Source: an uncultured Lachnospiraceae bacterium | GTDB taxonomy: Bacteria; Bacillota; Clostridia; Lachnospirales; Lachnospiraceae | Reading direction: 5' to 3' | Length of the DNA: 13,615 bases | Assembly: GCA_910585215.1 (NCBI GenBank) | Contig: CAJUDQ010000020.1 | Coordinates: forward strand, 42,733 to 56,347 | In this document: piece by piece, positions 6,218-13,571 of the stretch | How the letters are laid out: the number at the start of each line of letters is the position of its first letter | How positions within the stretch are numbered: the stretch's first letter is position 1 | The notes under the pieces: model-generated | What the model saw: the letters and a program-made list of their open reading frames with translations, nothing else | Database searches by the model: none | What the model was told of the DNA's origin: nothing | Translations under genes and position numbers: made by a program

Positions 6218-8375
6218 CTTCTTCCTCTCCTTCTACCAATTCAAAATCTATAATACGTCTTATTTTATCTGTATCTGCTACTCTCACAGTCAGTTTCTGA
6301 CCAAGCTTGAAAATTTTGTGAAAATTTGCACCTACCAGCTCAAATTTTTCCTCATCATAATAATACTCATCATCTAACAGAGAATGAATATGAATCAGTC
6401 CTTCTACTGTATTTGGAAGTTCAATATACATCCCATAACCGGTAACGCCAGATACAACTCCCTCATAAATTTCTCCGATATGCTTGCTCATATATTGTAC
6501 CTTTTTCAGTTTTTCCGTATCGCGCTCGGCATCATCTGCACGTCGCTCTGTCAGGCTGGAATGTTCTGCAACCTCAGTTAAAATAGACAAATAATGCTTG
6601 ATTCTTTTCTGTTCCATGCCTCCATGCAGATTTTCCTTAATAATCCTGTGTATCTGTAAATCAGGATATCTTCGAATTGGTGAAGTAAAATGACAATAAT
6701 ACTGTGCTGCCAAGCCAAAATGTCCCGATGAAATTGTAGTATATCTTGCCTGCTTTAAGGATCGCAGAGTAATTCTGCTAATCAGAGATTCCTCCGGTGT
6801 TCCCTCAATTTTTTTCAACAGCTTTTGAAGCTCCTTTGGATGAATCTCATCGTTGCTCATTTTCAATCCATAACCGAAATTATTAATAAACAGCTCTAAT
6901 GTCCGCATTTTTTCAGAATCAGGTTTAATATGTGTTCTATAAATAAAAGGAATTTCCTGCCAGAAATAATCTTCCGCCACAGTTTCATTTGCAATCAGCA
7001 TAAAATCTTCAATAATTTTAGTTGCTTCATTTCTCTCATATGGTTTGATATCAACTGGTACTCCTTTTTCATCCAAAGAAATTTTGCTTTCCGGAAAATC
7101 AAAATCAATAGAACCTCTTGACATGCGCCTTTGCCTTAATATGGCAGAAAGCTCCTGCATAAGCTCAAACCAGTCCACAAAATCTTTATATTCTTCCATT
7201 ACAGCTTCATCGCTTTTTTGCAGAATTTTATGCACATTGGTATAGGTCATTCTTCTGTCTACACGAATCACTGTTTCTGCGATTTGGTGTCCTATTACCT
7301 TTCCTTTTTCATCAATATCCATGATACAGCTGAGCGCCAGCCTGTCACATCCCTGATTCAGAGAACAGATTCCGTTTGACAGCTTCTGTGGCAGCATGGG
7401 AATCACTCTGTCTACCAGATAAACGCTTGTCCCCCTCTTTAAAGCTTCCTTGTCCAATACACTATTTTCTCTTACATAATGGCTGACATCTGCAATATGC
7501 ACACCAAGATGATAAAATTGTCCCTCTTTTTCAAGAGAAATTGCATCGTCTAAATCCTTGGCTTCTTCGCCGTCTATTGTAACTGTGCGCAAACTTCTGA
7601 GGTCCAGTCTTCCCGAATATTCCTTTTCGTTCACTTCATCTTCTATTCGCTCTACATAATTCAATACTGCATCTGAAAACTCAGTTGGTATATTATATGC
7701 TTTTACAATACTTATAATGTCTGTTCCCGGGTCATTTACGTGTCCGATAATCTCTTTCACAACTCCTTCGGGATGTTTGCTCTTACTGCCAAAGTCTGTA
7801 ATTTTTACAACTACCTTATGTCCATTGACTGCTCCCCTTGACTTTTCAACAGGAATAAAAATATCTCTGTTAAATTTCTGGTCATCTGGAATCACAAAAC
7901 CAAAATTTTTACTTTTCTGGTAAATTCCCACAATCTCTTCTGTACCATGAGATACTATCCTTACAACCTCTCCCTCTTTTCTTCTTTTAAACCGGCTGTT
8001 TTCCTTATCAAATTTGTCTTCTGTCAAAATCGCCACCTGTACCATATCTCTGTTCATAGCTCCATTGACACAGCGTTCCGGAATAAAAATATCCTCTTCT
8101 TCCCCCTCTACTTTAACAAATCCAAATCCCTTTCTATTTCCTTCAAAAGTTCCTGTAACAATCTCGGTGGAGGTAATAAAATACCTGCCTTTTTTTGAAA
8201 CCCCCACCTTTCCTTCATATACCAGCGCTTCCAGAACATATCTCAGTTCTTCTCTATCTTCCCTGGAGATATTCAGTAAAATTGCCAGTTCCTTTATTTT
8301 CATCGGCCGGTATTCTTTACTTTTTAAAATATCCAGAATAATATTTTTTCTTTCCTGTAACAACTTTTCTTCCAT
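6183..8375 (-). CDS. rnr: Ribonuclease R
   Basis: A processive 3'-to-5' exoribonuclease able to unwind structured RNA, involved in mRNA and rRNA decay and tmRNA-linked turnover. The 730 residues follow the RNase R plan: N-terminal winged-helix segment (about 1-70), two cold-shock/OB domains (about 72-125 and 135-210, each with a GFGFV/NFGFV core), the RNB catalytic domain (about 258-585) and a C-terminal S1 domain (about 634-714). The RNB active site is intact: DLDDAIS (274-280) supplies the metal-binding aspartates, and HFTSPIRRYPDL (562-573) the conserved RNA-contacting arginines. The C terminus is short and acidic rather than the long basic tail of some proteobacterial enzymes. ATG at 8375 is preceded by AGAGGTG. 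It lies 112 bases after secG, with a hairpin terminator in the gap, and overlaps smpB. Confidence 0.96.
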   Translation of the reverse strand: MEEKLLQERKNIILDILKSKEYRPMKIKELAILLNISREDREELRYVLEALVYEGKVGVSKKGRYFITSTEIVTGTFEGNRKGFGFVKVEGEEEDIFIPERCVNGAMNRDMVQVAILTEDKFDKENSRFKRRKEGEVVRIVSHGTEEIVGIYQKSKNFGFVIPDDQKFNRDIFIPVEKSRGAVNGHKVVVKITDFGSKSKHPEGVVKEIIGHVNDPGTDIISIVKAYNIPTEFSDAVLNYVERIEDEVNEKEYSGRLDLRSLRTVTIDGEEAKDLDDAISLEKEGQFYHLGVHIADVSHYVRENSVLDKEALKRGTSVYLVDRVIPMLPQKLSNGICSLNQGCDRLALSCIMDIDEKGKVIGHQIAETVIRVDRRMTYTNVHKILQKSDEAVMEEYKDFVDWFELMQELSAILRQRRMSRGSIDFDFPESKISLDEKGVPVDIKPYERNEATKIIEDFMLIANETVAEDYFWQEIPFIYRTHIKPDSEKMRTLELFINNFGYGLKMSNDEIHPKELQKLLKKIEGTPEESLISRITLRSLKQARYTTISSGHFGLAAQYYCHFTSPIRRYPDLQIHRIIKENLHGGMEQKRIKHYLSILTEVAEHSSLTERRADDAERDTEKLKKVQYMSKHIGEIYEGVVSGVTGYGMYIELPNTVEGLIHIHSLLDDEYYYDEEKFELVGANFHKIFKLGQKLTVRVADTDKIRRIIDFELVEGEEEDGEGSSQDDSE

Positions 8376-8410
8376 GATAACACCTCTCAGCTCCCAAACA
8401 AAATAAAACT

Positions 8411-8434
8411 AGGAAATTCGTCAAACAATTTCCT
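8411..8434 (-). other. Hairpin in the rnr leader
   Basis: AGGAAATT (8411-8418) and AATTTCCT (8427-8434) are a perfect eight-base inverted repeat around an eight-base loop; on the minus strand it is followed by AGTTTTATTTTG. It sits between the secG terminator and the rnr ribosome binding site and could be a second, weaker terminator or a stability or processing element of the rnr leader. Confidence 0.5.
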
Positions 8435-8442
8435 ATAAAGTT

Positions 8443-8474
8443 AAAAAATCCCTCCTAATATTATAAGGAGGAAT
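8443..8474 (-). terminator. Rho-independent terminator after secG
   Basis: Read on the minus strand, ATTCCTCCT pairs with AGGAGGGAT (one G-U) around an AT-rich loop, followed at once by TTTTTTAA. It starts about 14 bases after the secG stop. It should reduce secG transcription into rnr-smpB, implying attenuation or an additional promoter for rnr. A TTGACG (about 8484-8479) with TAATAT 16 bases downstream overlaps the stem as one candidate. Confidence 0.75.
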
Positions 8475-8487
8475 CTTATCGTCAACT

Positions 8488-8715
8488 TTAAAACATTTTA
8501 ACCAAAATTGCGAGTATAAAAAATAGTACAGCTAAAATCTTTGTATATTTTACAAGTCTGCCTTCCATGGAACGGCCTTTGTTCTTGCCCCAATACGTAT
8601 CTGCAACACCGCTGATAGCTCCGGATAATCCAGCTGACTTGCCTTCCTGCATTAATACTAATATTGTCAATACTATTGATACAATGATAAATATGATTGT
8701 TAAGAATGTATGCAT
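8488..8715 (-). CDS. secG: Protein translocase subunit SecG
   Basis: SecG is the small auxiliary subunit of the SecYEG channel and assists SecA-driven export. The 75-residue protein has the family architecture: first membrane helix (about residues 3-21), the conserved cytoplasmic loop starting LMQEGKSAGLSGAISG and continuing through a GRSMEG-like turn, then a second membrane helix (about 57-74). I chose the ATG at 8715 because AGGAGGAGGTG lies five or six bases ahead of it and because the protein then begins at the first helix. A longer in-frame ORF to 8793 would run across the promoter and is not supported. The gene begins the secG-rnr-smpB group common in Firmicutes. Confidence 0.93.
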   Translation of the reverse strand: MHTFLTIIFIIVSIVLTILVLMQEGKSAGLSGAISGVADTYWGKNKGRSMEGRLVKYTKILAVLFFILAILVKMF

Positions 8716-8754
8716 GGTGACACCTCCTCCTGTTTCGTAATTCATATGGAATGG

Positions 8755-8783
8755 AGTATAGCATAAAAAAATGGGAAAAGCAA
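8755..8783 (-). promoter_or_regulatory. Promoter of secG (secG-rnr-smpB)
   Basis: Minus-strand TTGCTT (8783-8778) and TATACT (8760-8755) are 17 bases apart, followed about 40 bases later by the secG ATG. The spacing is ideal and no terminator lies between the CapA-like gene and this site. Confidence 0.7.
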
Positions 8784-8815
8784 GCATTTTCATAAGATTT
8801 CTACATATCCTCTCT

Positions 8816-10087
8816 TTACTGCTCTAAAATCCAGCCTGCATCCACTGTATTATTCACAAGCGAGAGAAGTGTTTCTCTGCTGAATGCCACCCCATATTTT
8901 GATTTTATTCCATGCTCAGCTGCCATTTCTTCTGTATATAATGCAAGAGGTAATGTACCTTTTACATCAACTTCATCGCCCAAACCACTATAGGTATAAT
9001 GTGTTACTACTGGAATCAACCCTGTATTTTCTTCATCGATCACTGTCAACCCCTGATCAACCTTAATGCCGACCTTTGCCATACCGCCAAGCAGCCCGTC
9101 GGTCGTATTTTCAGAGGAAGTAAAATTTCCCAGAGAATAATAGCACAATGCCCGATTTCCATTTTCTGAAGTTATCCATTCCACTTTCTGCAAATAGTTT
9201 GGCCTGTTTCCAATAATAAGGTCTACTCCTGCCTCTGTAAGCTGTTTTGCAAAACGTTCCTGAGTTGCGGTAATATCATGTGTGTTTTCCAGTCCCCAGC
9301 TTGCAAATGCCACGACAAAATCCGCAGTATTACATGCTTCATTAATCTGTGCAAGCGTATTTTCTGATAACTTTTCAAGATTTGCAGAACCGTTGGCATA
9401 ATCTCCAAAAAAGTTTATTTTATATGCCTCTTCATTACTGATAGCTTCTGTGACAATCGCTGTATAATCCAAAAGGGCTATTTTCAATCCGTTTACTTCA
9501 ATAATATTGACAAAGCTTTCTTCCTGTGAAGCACGAATTCCCAGTACCCTTATAGAGTCCGATTGTCCTGTAGTTTCGGATTTACTTTTCCAGATATCAA
9601 TGCAGCTTGAAATTGCATCACTTCCCATATTGTTAATTCGTACATTTGCCATTGCTACTGCATCGATGCCTGCTGCTATTGTTGCATCACAAAATTCTTC
9701 AGGTGAATTAAATGTCGGATAACCTGATACACTCAGATTATTCCCACCGATTACAGAACCAATACACATAGCTGAAATATCTGCACTGTCAAGCTTCTCT
9801 TTTACTCCCTCAAACAAAAAATCATAATTGCTGCTTCCGTCTTCCCGTTGCCCGGAATGAATCACACTGTCATTCATGTAGTTTTGCCCAAGTGCCAGCA
9901 GGGTAACATAATAAGATGGTTCGTCTGGTTTGTCCTCTTTTTCGTCCGGTTCTGATATATCAATTTTTCCGTCCTCTTTTTTCTTTTCTAATTTTTGCTC
10001 ATCCTTTGCACGATTATAATTATCTATCAAAATAACACAGATAAGTGTTAGTATTATCATAATAAATGTTTTTTTTAACGTTTTCAA
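8816..10087 (-). CDS. CapA-fold membrane-anchored protein, probable pseudoenzyme
   Basis: Resembles the CapA/PgsA family (PGA_cap), a calcineurin-like metallophosphatase fold linked to poly-gamma-glutamate capsule formation. With a TTG start at 10087 it has 423 residues: a basic head, one membrane anchor (about 8-22), a charged K/E/D linker (27-57), then an extracellular CapA-like domain. The fold's landmarks are present (SGYPTFNSPEEF, SLGNF at 318-322, GGMAKVGIK), but each expected metal motif is altered: GD near the first strand reads LGQN (66-69), N-x-E reads IGSV, NH reads NVR (148-150), HWG reads ASWG (262-265), HPH reads RPN (295-297). Loss of hydrolytic or ligase activity is inferred. 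GGAGGG eight bases before the TTG supports this start; the in-frame ATG at 10126 has no ribosome binding site and adds 13 residues. It interrupts the usual gpmI-secG neighbourhood. Confidence 0.8.
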   Translation of the reverse strand: MKTLKKTFIMIILTLICVILIDNYNRAKDEQKLEKKKEDGKIDISEPDEKEDKPDEPSYYVTLLALGQNYMNDSVIHSGQREDGSSNYDFLFEGVKEKLDSADISAMCIGSVIGGNNLSVSGYPTFNSPEEFCDATIAAGIDAVAMANVRINNMGSDAISSCIDIWKSKSETTGQSDSIRVLGIRASQEESFVNIIEVNGLKIALLDYTAIVTEAISNEEAYKINFFGDYANGSANLEKLSENTLAQINEACNTADFVVAFASWGLENTHDITATQERFAKQLTEAGVDLIIGNRPNYLQKVEWITSENGNRALCYYSLGNFTSSENTTDGLLGGMAKVGIKVDQGLTVIDEENTGLIPVVTHYTYSGLGDEVDVKGTLPLALYTEEMAAEHGIKSKYGVAFSRETLLSLVNNTVDAGWILEQ

Positions 10088-10195
10088 ATAAGTTTCCCTC
10101 CAAAGCTTCTGCTGTGTTTTTTGCATTATTTATACAAATATAGTGTTTTATATTTTATGGATATATCTTCCTTAATAAGACCAGTGCCATAAAAT

Positions 10196-10226
10196 TTTTT
10201 ATATTATTCCTTTTTATATTATTTCC
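10196..10226. repeat. Short AT-rich tandem repeat
   Basis: TTTTTATATTATTCC (10196-10210) is followed directly by TTTTTATATTATTTCC (10211-10226), two near-identical copies. It lies in the 257-base gap between the CapA-like gene and gpmI, which otherwise holds only the gpmI terminator and AT-rich sequence probably containing the CapA-like gene's promoter. Likely incidental. Confidence 0.5.
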
Positions 10227-10290
10227 TTTTGTAGAATTCCTTATTAGATATTTTCTTAAATTAAAATTTTACATAATTTTTTAGTGAAAT

Positions 10291-10329
10291 AAATAAGATA
10301 CCGCCGCAAAAACGGGCGGCATCTTATTT
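10291..10329 (-). terminator. Terminator after gpmI
   Basis: AAATAAGATACCGCC (10291-10305) pairs with GGCGGCATCTTATTT (10315-10329), a 15-base stem with one G-U around a nine-base loop. On the minus strand a T-rich tail (ATTTATTTC) follows. It starts about 15 bases after the gpmI stop and is flanked by T-rich sequence on the other strand too, so it could work in both directions. Confidence 0.85.
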
Positions 10330-10344
10330 GATTTCTTCTTTTCT

Positions 10345-11883
10345 TTATTTTACAAGCAGTGATTTACCTGTCATTTCTTTTGGCTGTTCCAGTCCCATAA
10401 TTTCAATCAATGTAGGTACGATATCCGCCAGACATCCACCTTCTCTCAGTTTATAAGAGGAATCTGCATTTACCAGAATAAATGGAACCTGATTGGTGGT
10501 ATGTGCAGTAAAGCTTTCCTTTGTCTCATAGTCAATTAACTGTTCTGCATTGCCGTGGTCCGCGCAGATAAACAACACGCCGTCAGTCTCTTTGACTGCC
10601 TCTACTGCTTTTCCGACACATTCATCTACTGCTTCCACTGCCTTAATAGCAGCACTTTCAATACCGGTATGTCCCACCATATCAGGATTGGCAAAATTAA
10701 TAATAATTACATCATACTTTCCGGAACGAATTGCATTTGTCAGATTTTCACATACTTCATAAGCACTCATTTCCGGCTTCAAATCATAGGTCGCTACTTT
10801 TGGAGATTTTACAAGAATTCTGTCCTCGCCTTCATTTGGCTCCTCTACACCTCCATTAAAGAAAAAGGTTACATGTGCATATTTTTCTGTTTCTGCAATT
10901 CTTGCCTGTGTCATATGATGAGCAGCAAGAAATTCGCCAAAGGTATTCTCAATAGAGACCTTTTTAAATGCAATTTCCTTATTTGGAATCGTTACATCAT
11001 ATTCGGTAAAACATACATAAGTAGTTTTAATTCTTTCAGGTCTTTCAAATCCATCAAATTCATCTGCACAGAAGGTTCTCGTAATTTCTCTTGCACGGTC
11101 CGGTCTGAAGTTAAAGAATACAACAGAATCACCATCTTGAATCATTGCTACCGGCGCACCGTTTTTTATAATTACAGTTGGTTTTACAAATTCATCTGTC
11201 ACATCAGCAGCATAAGAATCCTCAATGGCTTTTACAGGACATTCTGCCTCAACGCCTTCTCCCTGTGTAATTGCCTTGTATGCCTTCTCTACTCTGTCCC
11301 ATCGATTATCTCTGTCCATTGCATAGTAGCGTCCAGTCACAGTAGCTACCTCTCCAATACCAAGCTCTTCCATTTTATCACATAATTCTTTCATAAAATC
11401 CTTTCCGGATGTTGGAGCAGTATCTCTTCCATCAAGGAATGCATGTACATAGACCTTTGACAAACCTTCTCTTTTTGCCATTTCCAAAAGACCAAACAGA
11501 TGTGTAATATGACTGTGAACACCTCCGTCAGACAAAAGACCAAAAGTATGAAGAGCACTGTTATTTTTCTTACAGTTGTTCATGGCATTTAACAGAGCTT
11601 CATTTTGAAAGAACTCACCATCCTGAATTTCTTTTGTAATTCTTGTCAACTCCTGATATACAATTCTTCCGGCACCCATATTCAAATGGCCTACTTCCGA
11701 ATTTCCCATCTGTCCATCCGGAAGACCGACTGCCATTCCACTGGCATTGCCTCTGACAAATGGATATTCTGACATCAGCCTGTCCATAACTGGTGTATTG
11801 GCAAGTGCAACTGCATTTCCTTCTGTTTTTTCATTAAGGCCATAGCCATCTAAAATCATTAATACTACTGGTTTTTTACTCAT
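10345..11883 (-). CDS. gpmI: 2,3-bisphosphoglycerate-independent phosphoglycerate mutase
   Basis: Interconverts 3- and 2-phosphoglycerate in glycolysis and gluconeogenesis through a phosphoserine intermediate, using two manganese ions; cytosolic monomer. At 512 residues it has the family's usual length. Visible hallmarks: VLMILDGYG with metal ligand D12, GLPDGQMGNSEVGH with the catalytic serine at residue 62, the DGGVHSH segment, HAFLDGRDTAP, NFRPDRARE, IINFANPDMVGHTG and CADHGNAEQ with C-terminal metal ligands, and a closing TGKSL. All catalytic motifs look intact. The ATG at 11883 has AAAGGAG ten bases upstream. It is transcribed from its own promoter and ended by a strong hairpin, so it is probably monocistronic. 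In many Firmicutes gpmI stands in a glycolytic cluster close to secG and rnr; here pgk, tpi and gap are not in the window. Confidence 0.97.
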   Translation of the reverse strand: MSKKPVVLMILDGYGLNEKTEGNAVALANTPVMDRLMSEYPFVRGNASGMAVGLPDGQMGNSEVGHLNMGAGRIVYQELTRITKEIQDGEFFQNEALLNAMNNCKKNNSALHTFGLLSDGGVHSHITHLFGLLEMAKREGLSKVYVHAFLDGRDTAPTSGKDFMKELCDKMEELGIGEVATVTGRYYAMDRDNRWDRVEKAYKAITQGEGVEAECPVKAIEDSYAADVTDEFVKPTVIIKNGAPVAMIQDGDSVVFFNFRPDRAREITRTFCADEFDGFERPERIKTTYVCFTEYDVTIPNKEIAFKKVSIENTFGEFLAAHHMTQARIAETEKYAHVTFFFNGGVEEPNEGEDRILVKSPKVATYDLKPEMSAYEVCENLTNAIRSGKYDVIIINFANPDMVGHTGIESAAIKAVEAVDECVGKAVEAVKETDGVLFICADHGNAEQLIDYETKESFTAHTTNQVPFILVNADSSYKLREGGCLADIVPTLIEIMGLEQPKEMTGKSLLVK

Positions 11884-11925
11884 GTTTTTGCGTCTCCTTT
11901 ATATGATTTTTTCATTAATAAAATA

Positions 11926-11954
11926 AATATATCATTTTTATATGGAAAATACAA
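11926..11954 (-). promoter_or_regulatory. Promoter of gpmI
   Basis: Minus-strand TTGTAT (11954-11949) and TATATT (11931-11926) are spaced by 17 bases, about 45 bases ahead of the gpmI ATG. The -35 box directly abuts the inverted repeat at 11955-11994. Confidence 0.65.
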
Positions 11955-11994
11955 TGCTTTTTCGAGGATTCATTAAAGTGTATGGGAAAAAGCA
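11955..11994. repeat. Nine-base inverted repeat next to the gpmI promoter
   Basis: TGCTTTTTC (11955-11963) and GAAAAAGCA (11986-11994) are perfect complements with a 22-base loop. It begins just after the stop codon of the zinc-ribbon membrane-protein gene and ends at the gpmI -35 box. It may be that gene's terminator, though no clean T-run follows on the minus strand, or an operator for gpmI. Confidence 0.5.
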
Positions 11995-11997
11995 CGT

Positions 11998-13149
11998 TTA
12001 AAAAGCAAAATCCATAATATCATCCCAGTTATCCATCGCATCTTCTATCATATCTTTATCTATCTGTTTCAGATATTTTGCAATAATTTCTAATTCGCTG
12101 TTAAACTGTTTTAAATCAAGTTCATCTGTCATCTCATCCAGCTCATCCAAATCATATACTCCTGAATTTAACATGGCTGTAGACAGGAAATCAATCATCC
12201 AGTCTCCATCTGCTTTAATCACTACAATATCCATATTTTGACTGGTCTCATCTTTTTTTCCTTTTATGGTAAATTCCACATCCAAAACATAACCGGAGCT
12301 GACTTTAAACTTATCCAGTTTCTTTTCCAGAGCTTCTACTTGTTTTACCAGTTTTTTTAGTTCTTTTTCTTTAAATTCTGTACAGTTTTCCAGAGCTTCT
12401 ATACAGTCCGTAATACCGGAAGATAATTGCGCAAAAGAAGAATATGCACTAGCAATAGCCTTTCTCTCATCTTTGTCAAGCTTTTCTTTATCCTCTATTT
12501 TATATGATATCTTTATATTTTTTCCATATATATTTTCCATATTGTCATAAAATTCATCATATGCGTCTTCTATGGCGTCTGGAAGAGTCTTGTCATAAAG
12601 CTTTTTGAAGTCTTTTTTATACTCTTTATTGCTCTTTAACAGGTCTATCATTTCTTCATAAGTATCTGACAGCATGGCAGGTACTACAGCATCTGCAATT
12701 TTATCAATGTTGGTCTGCTTTTTATTGACAATTTTCAGCATATCATCCAAAGGTGTTTTATAGCTGGAGCCAAAAAAACAGGATTTCAAAAACAAAACTG
12801 CAAGAATTACAATTACTGCAAGACCTATCACAGATGAATTAAGTTTCTTTTTTGGATTTTCCTGCTGCACAGCAGCGGAAGCTTCGGCGTAGGACTGGTC
12901 ATATGCCTCACCACTGTAGTTTTGAGTGCTGTTGTGATATGGTTGAGAATAATTCTGATTGTCTGATTCATGTATAGAATCATTCTGCACACTATTCTGC
13001 TGACTATTTTCTTCTGAATTTTGTGATTTTGTCAAACTTACTTTTTCAGCATTTTTTTCTTCTGCTCCTTCCTCTGTTACCCGAGAGCCGCAGTTTTGAC
13101 AAAACGCATTTCCTTCCTGTACTTCCTGACCGCAATTTTTACAAATCAT
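11998..13149 (-). CDS. Zinc-ribbon single-pass membrane protein, function unknown
   Basis: The 383-residue protein starts with a zinc ribbon (C3, C6, C17, C20 in CKNCG and CQNCG), followed by a low-complexity linker rich in S, N, Q, E and Y (about 25-95), a basic stop KKK and one membrane helix (about 105-124), then an extracellular domain of about 255 residues that is helical and dominated by K, D and E. This plan, cytoplasmic ribbon plus membrane helix plus external domain, is common in Firmicutes, but the external domain is not one I recognise; it has no catalytic motif. FLKSCFFG at the end of the helix gives a cysteine near the membrane face but no signal-peptidase II lipobox context. AAGGAG six bases before the ATG at 13149 fixes the start. 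It ends about 45 bases before the gpmI promoter. A role in envelope sensing or stress is possible but not shown. Confidence 0.85.
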   Translation of the reverse strand: MICKNCGQEVQEGNAFCQNCGSRVTEEGAEEKNAEKVSLTKSQNSEENSQQNSVQNDSIHESDNQNYSQPYHNSTQNYSGEAYDQSYAEASAAVQQENPKKKLNSSVIGLAVIVILAVLFLKSCFFGSSYKTPLDDMLKIVNKKQTNIDKIADAVVPAMLSDTYEEMIDLLKSNKEYKKDFKKLYDKTLPDAIEDAYDEFYDNMENIYGKNIKISYKIEDKEKLDKDERKAIASAYSSFAQLSSGITDCIEALENCTEFKEKELKKLVKQVEALEKKLDKFKVSSGYVLDVEFTIKGKKDETSQNMDIVVIKADGDWMIDFLSTAMLNSGVYDLDELDEMTDELDLKQFNSELEIIAKYLKQIDKDMIEDAMDNWDDIMDFAF

Positions 13150-13181
13150 ATATGTCTCCTTTTCTTCACCTGTGGATACGA

Positions 13182-13209
13182 TTTATAAGTAAAAATCTTT
13201 ATCCAGCAA
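13182..13209 (-). promoter_or_regulatory. Possible proximal promoter of the zinc-ribbon membrane protein
   Basis: Minus-strand TTGCTG (13209-13204) and TATAAA (13187-13182) are 16 bases apart, about 30 bases ahead of the ATG. A stronger candidate lies further upstream at 13408-13436, so either or both may be used. Confidence 0.4.
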
Positions 13210-13345
13210 GGTTTTTATACTTGTTTTGTGTTTTTAATAAGTTTTAAATATTTTTATTTGTTTCTTATCCTTTTCCTCCTCCTTGTTTTTTCACTTTATT
13301 TTCTCTTTTCCTCCTTAAATTTAGTTCATTTGTTTTTTTTCAGAT

Positions 13346-13397
13346 AAGAAAACTCTGTAGCCAATTTCTGTTTTCTGTAATGGCAACAGATTTCTTT
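13346..13397. other. Predicted hairpin in the long leader region
   Basis: Minus strand: CTGTTGCCA (13388-13380) pairs with TGGCTACAG (13363-13355) with one T-T mismatch, extended by AAGAAA against TTTCTT, around a 17-base loop. It starts within about ten bases of the predicted transcript start from the promoter at 13408-13436, so it would form the 5' end of that transcript. It may stabilise the leader or belong to a small RNA; no known riboswitch class is recognised. Confidence 0.4.
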
Positions 13398-13407
13398 TAT
13401 CGCAGAC

Positions 13408-13436
13408 ATTATATCACAGGTTTTTGAATTCGTAAA
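13408..13436 (-). promoter_or_regulatory. Distal promoter on the minus strand
   Basis: TTTACG (13436-13431) and a perfect TATAAT (13413-13408) are spaced by 17 bases, with a TG-rich run just ahead of the -10 box. It would give a leader of about 250 bases before the zinc-ribbon membrane-protein gene, or drive a separate small RNA. Confidence 0.6.
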
Positions 13437-13571
13437 TAATTTATACCCGTTTGGATATAAAAATAATGCAAATTGGATATTATTAATATCATTTACCTGT
13501 TTTTTACTCTTTAGTTTCTTGCAGTTTACAATAAAATCTTATTCTAAGCGATAAAGCGAGGTGTTTTTAAT

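Larger units (their letters stand above)
13150..13571. other. Intergenic region between divergent genes
   Basis: These 422 bases separate the minus-strand membrane-protein gene from the plus-strand gene at the right edge. They hold two minus-strand promoter candidates, the hairpin at 13346-13397, and a strongly pyrimidine-rich run on the plus strand (about 13250-13340) that includes two AAGGAGG-like sites on the minus strand without a credible reading frame behind them. GATATTA/TAATATC (13476-13482 and 13484-13490) is a perfect dyad with a one-base centre that could be an operator for the right-hand gene. No clear plus-strand promoter could be assigned. Confidence 0.5.

Noticed and set aside
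8716..8793. Longer SecG start at 8793
   Set aside because: It would place the secG promoter and the AGGAGG ribosome binding site inside the coding region; the usual SecG begins directly with its first helix at 8715.
10088..10126. ATG start at 10126 for the CapA-like protein
   Set aside because: No ribosome binding site precedes it and AT-rich promoter-like sequence lies right before it; the TTG at 10087 has GGAGGG at good spacing. The choice is not certain.
10555..11385. 276-codon open frame on the plus strand, inside gpmI
   Set aside because: It is fully antisense to a gene with intact glycolytic motifs, has a C/F/I/S-rich composition typical of a shadow frame, and no ribosome binding site.
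13250..13340. Small gene behind the AAGGAGG-like sites on the minus strand
   Set aside because: Reading frames after these sites are at most about ten codons, low in complexity, and start with non-ATG codons at poor spacing.
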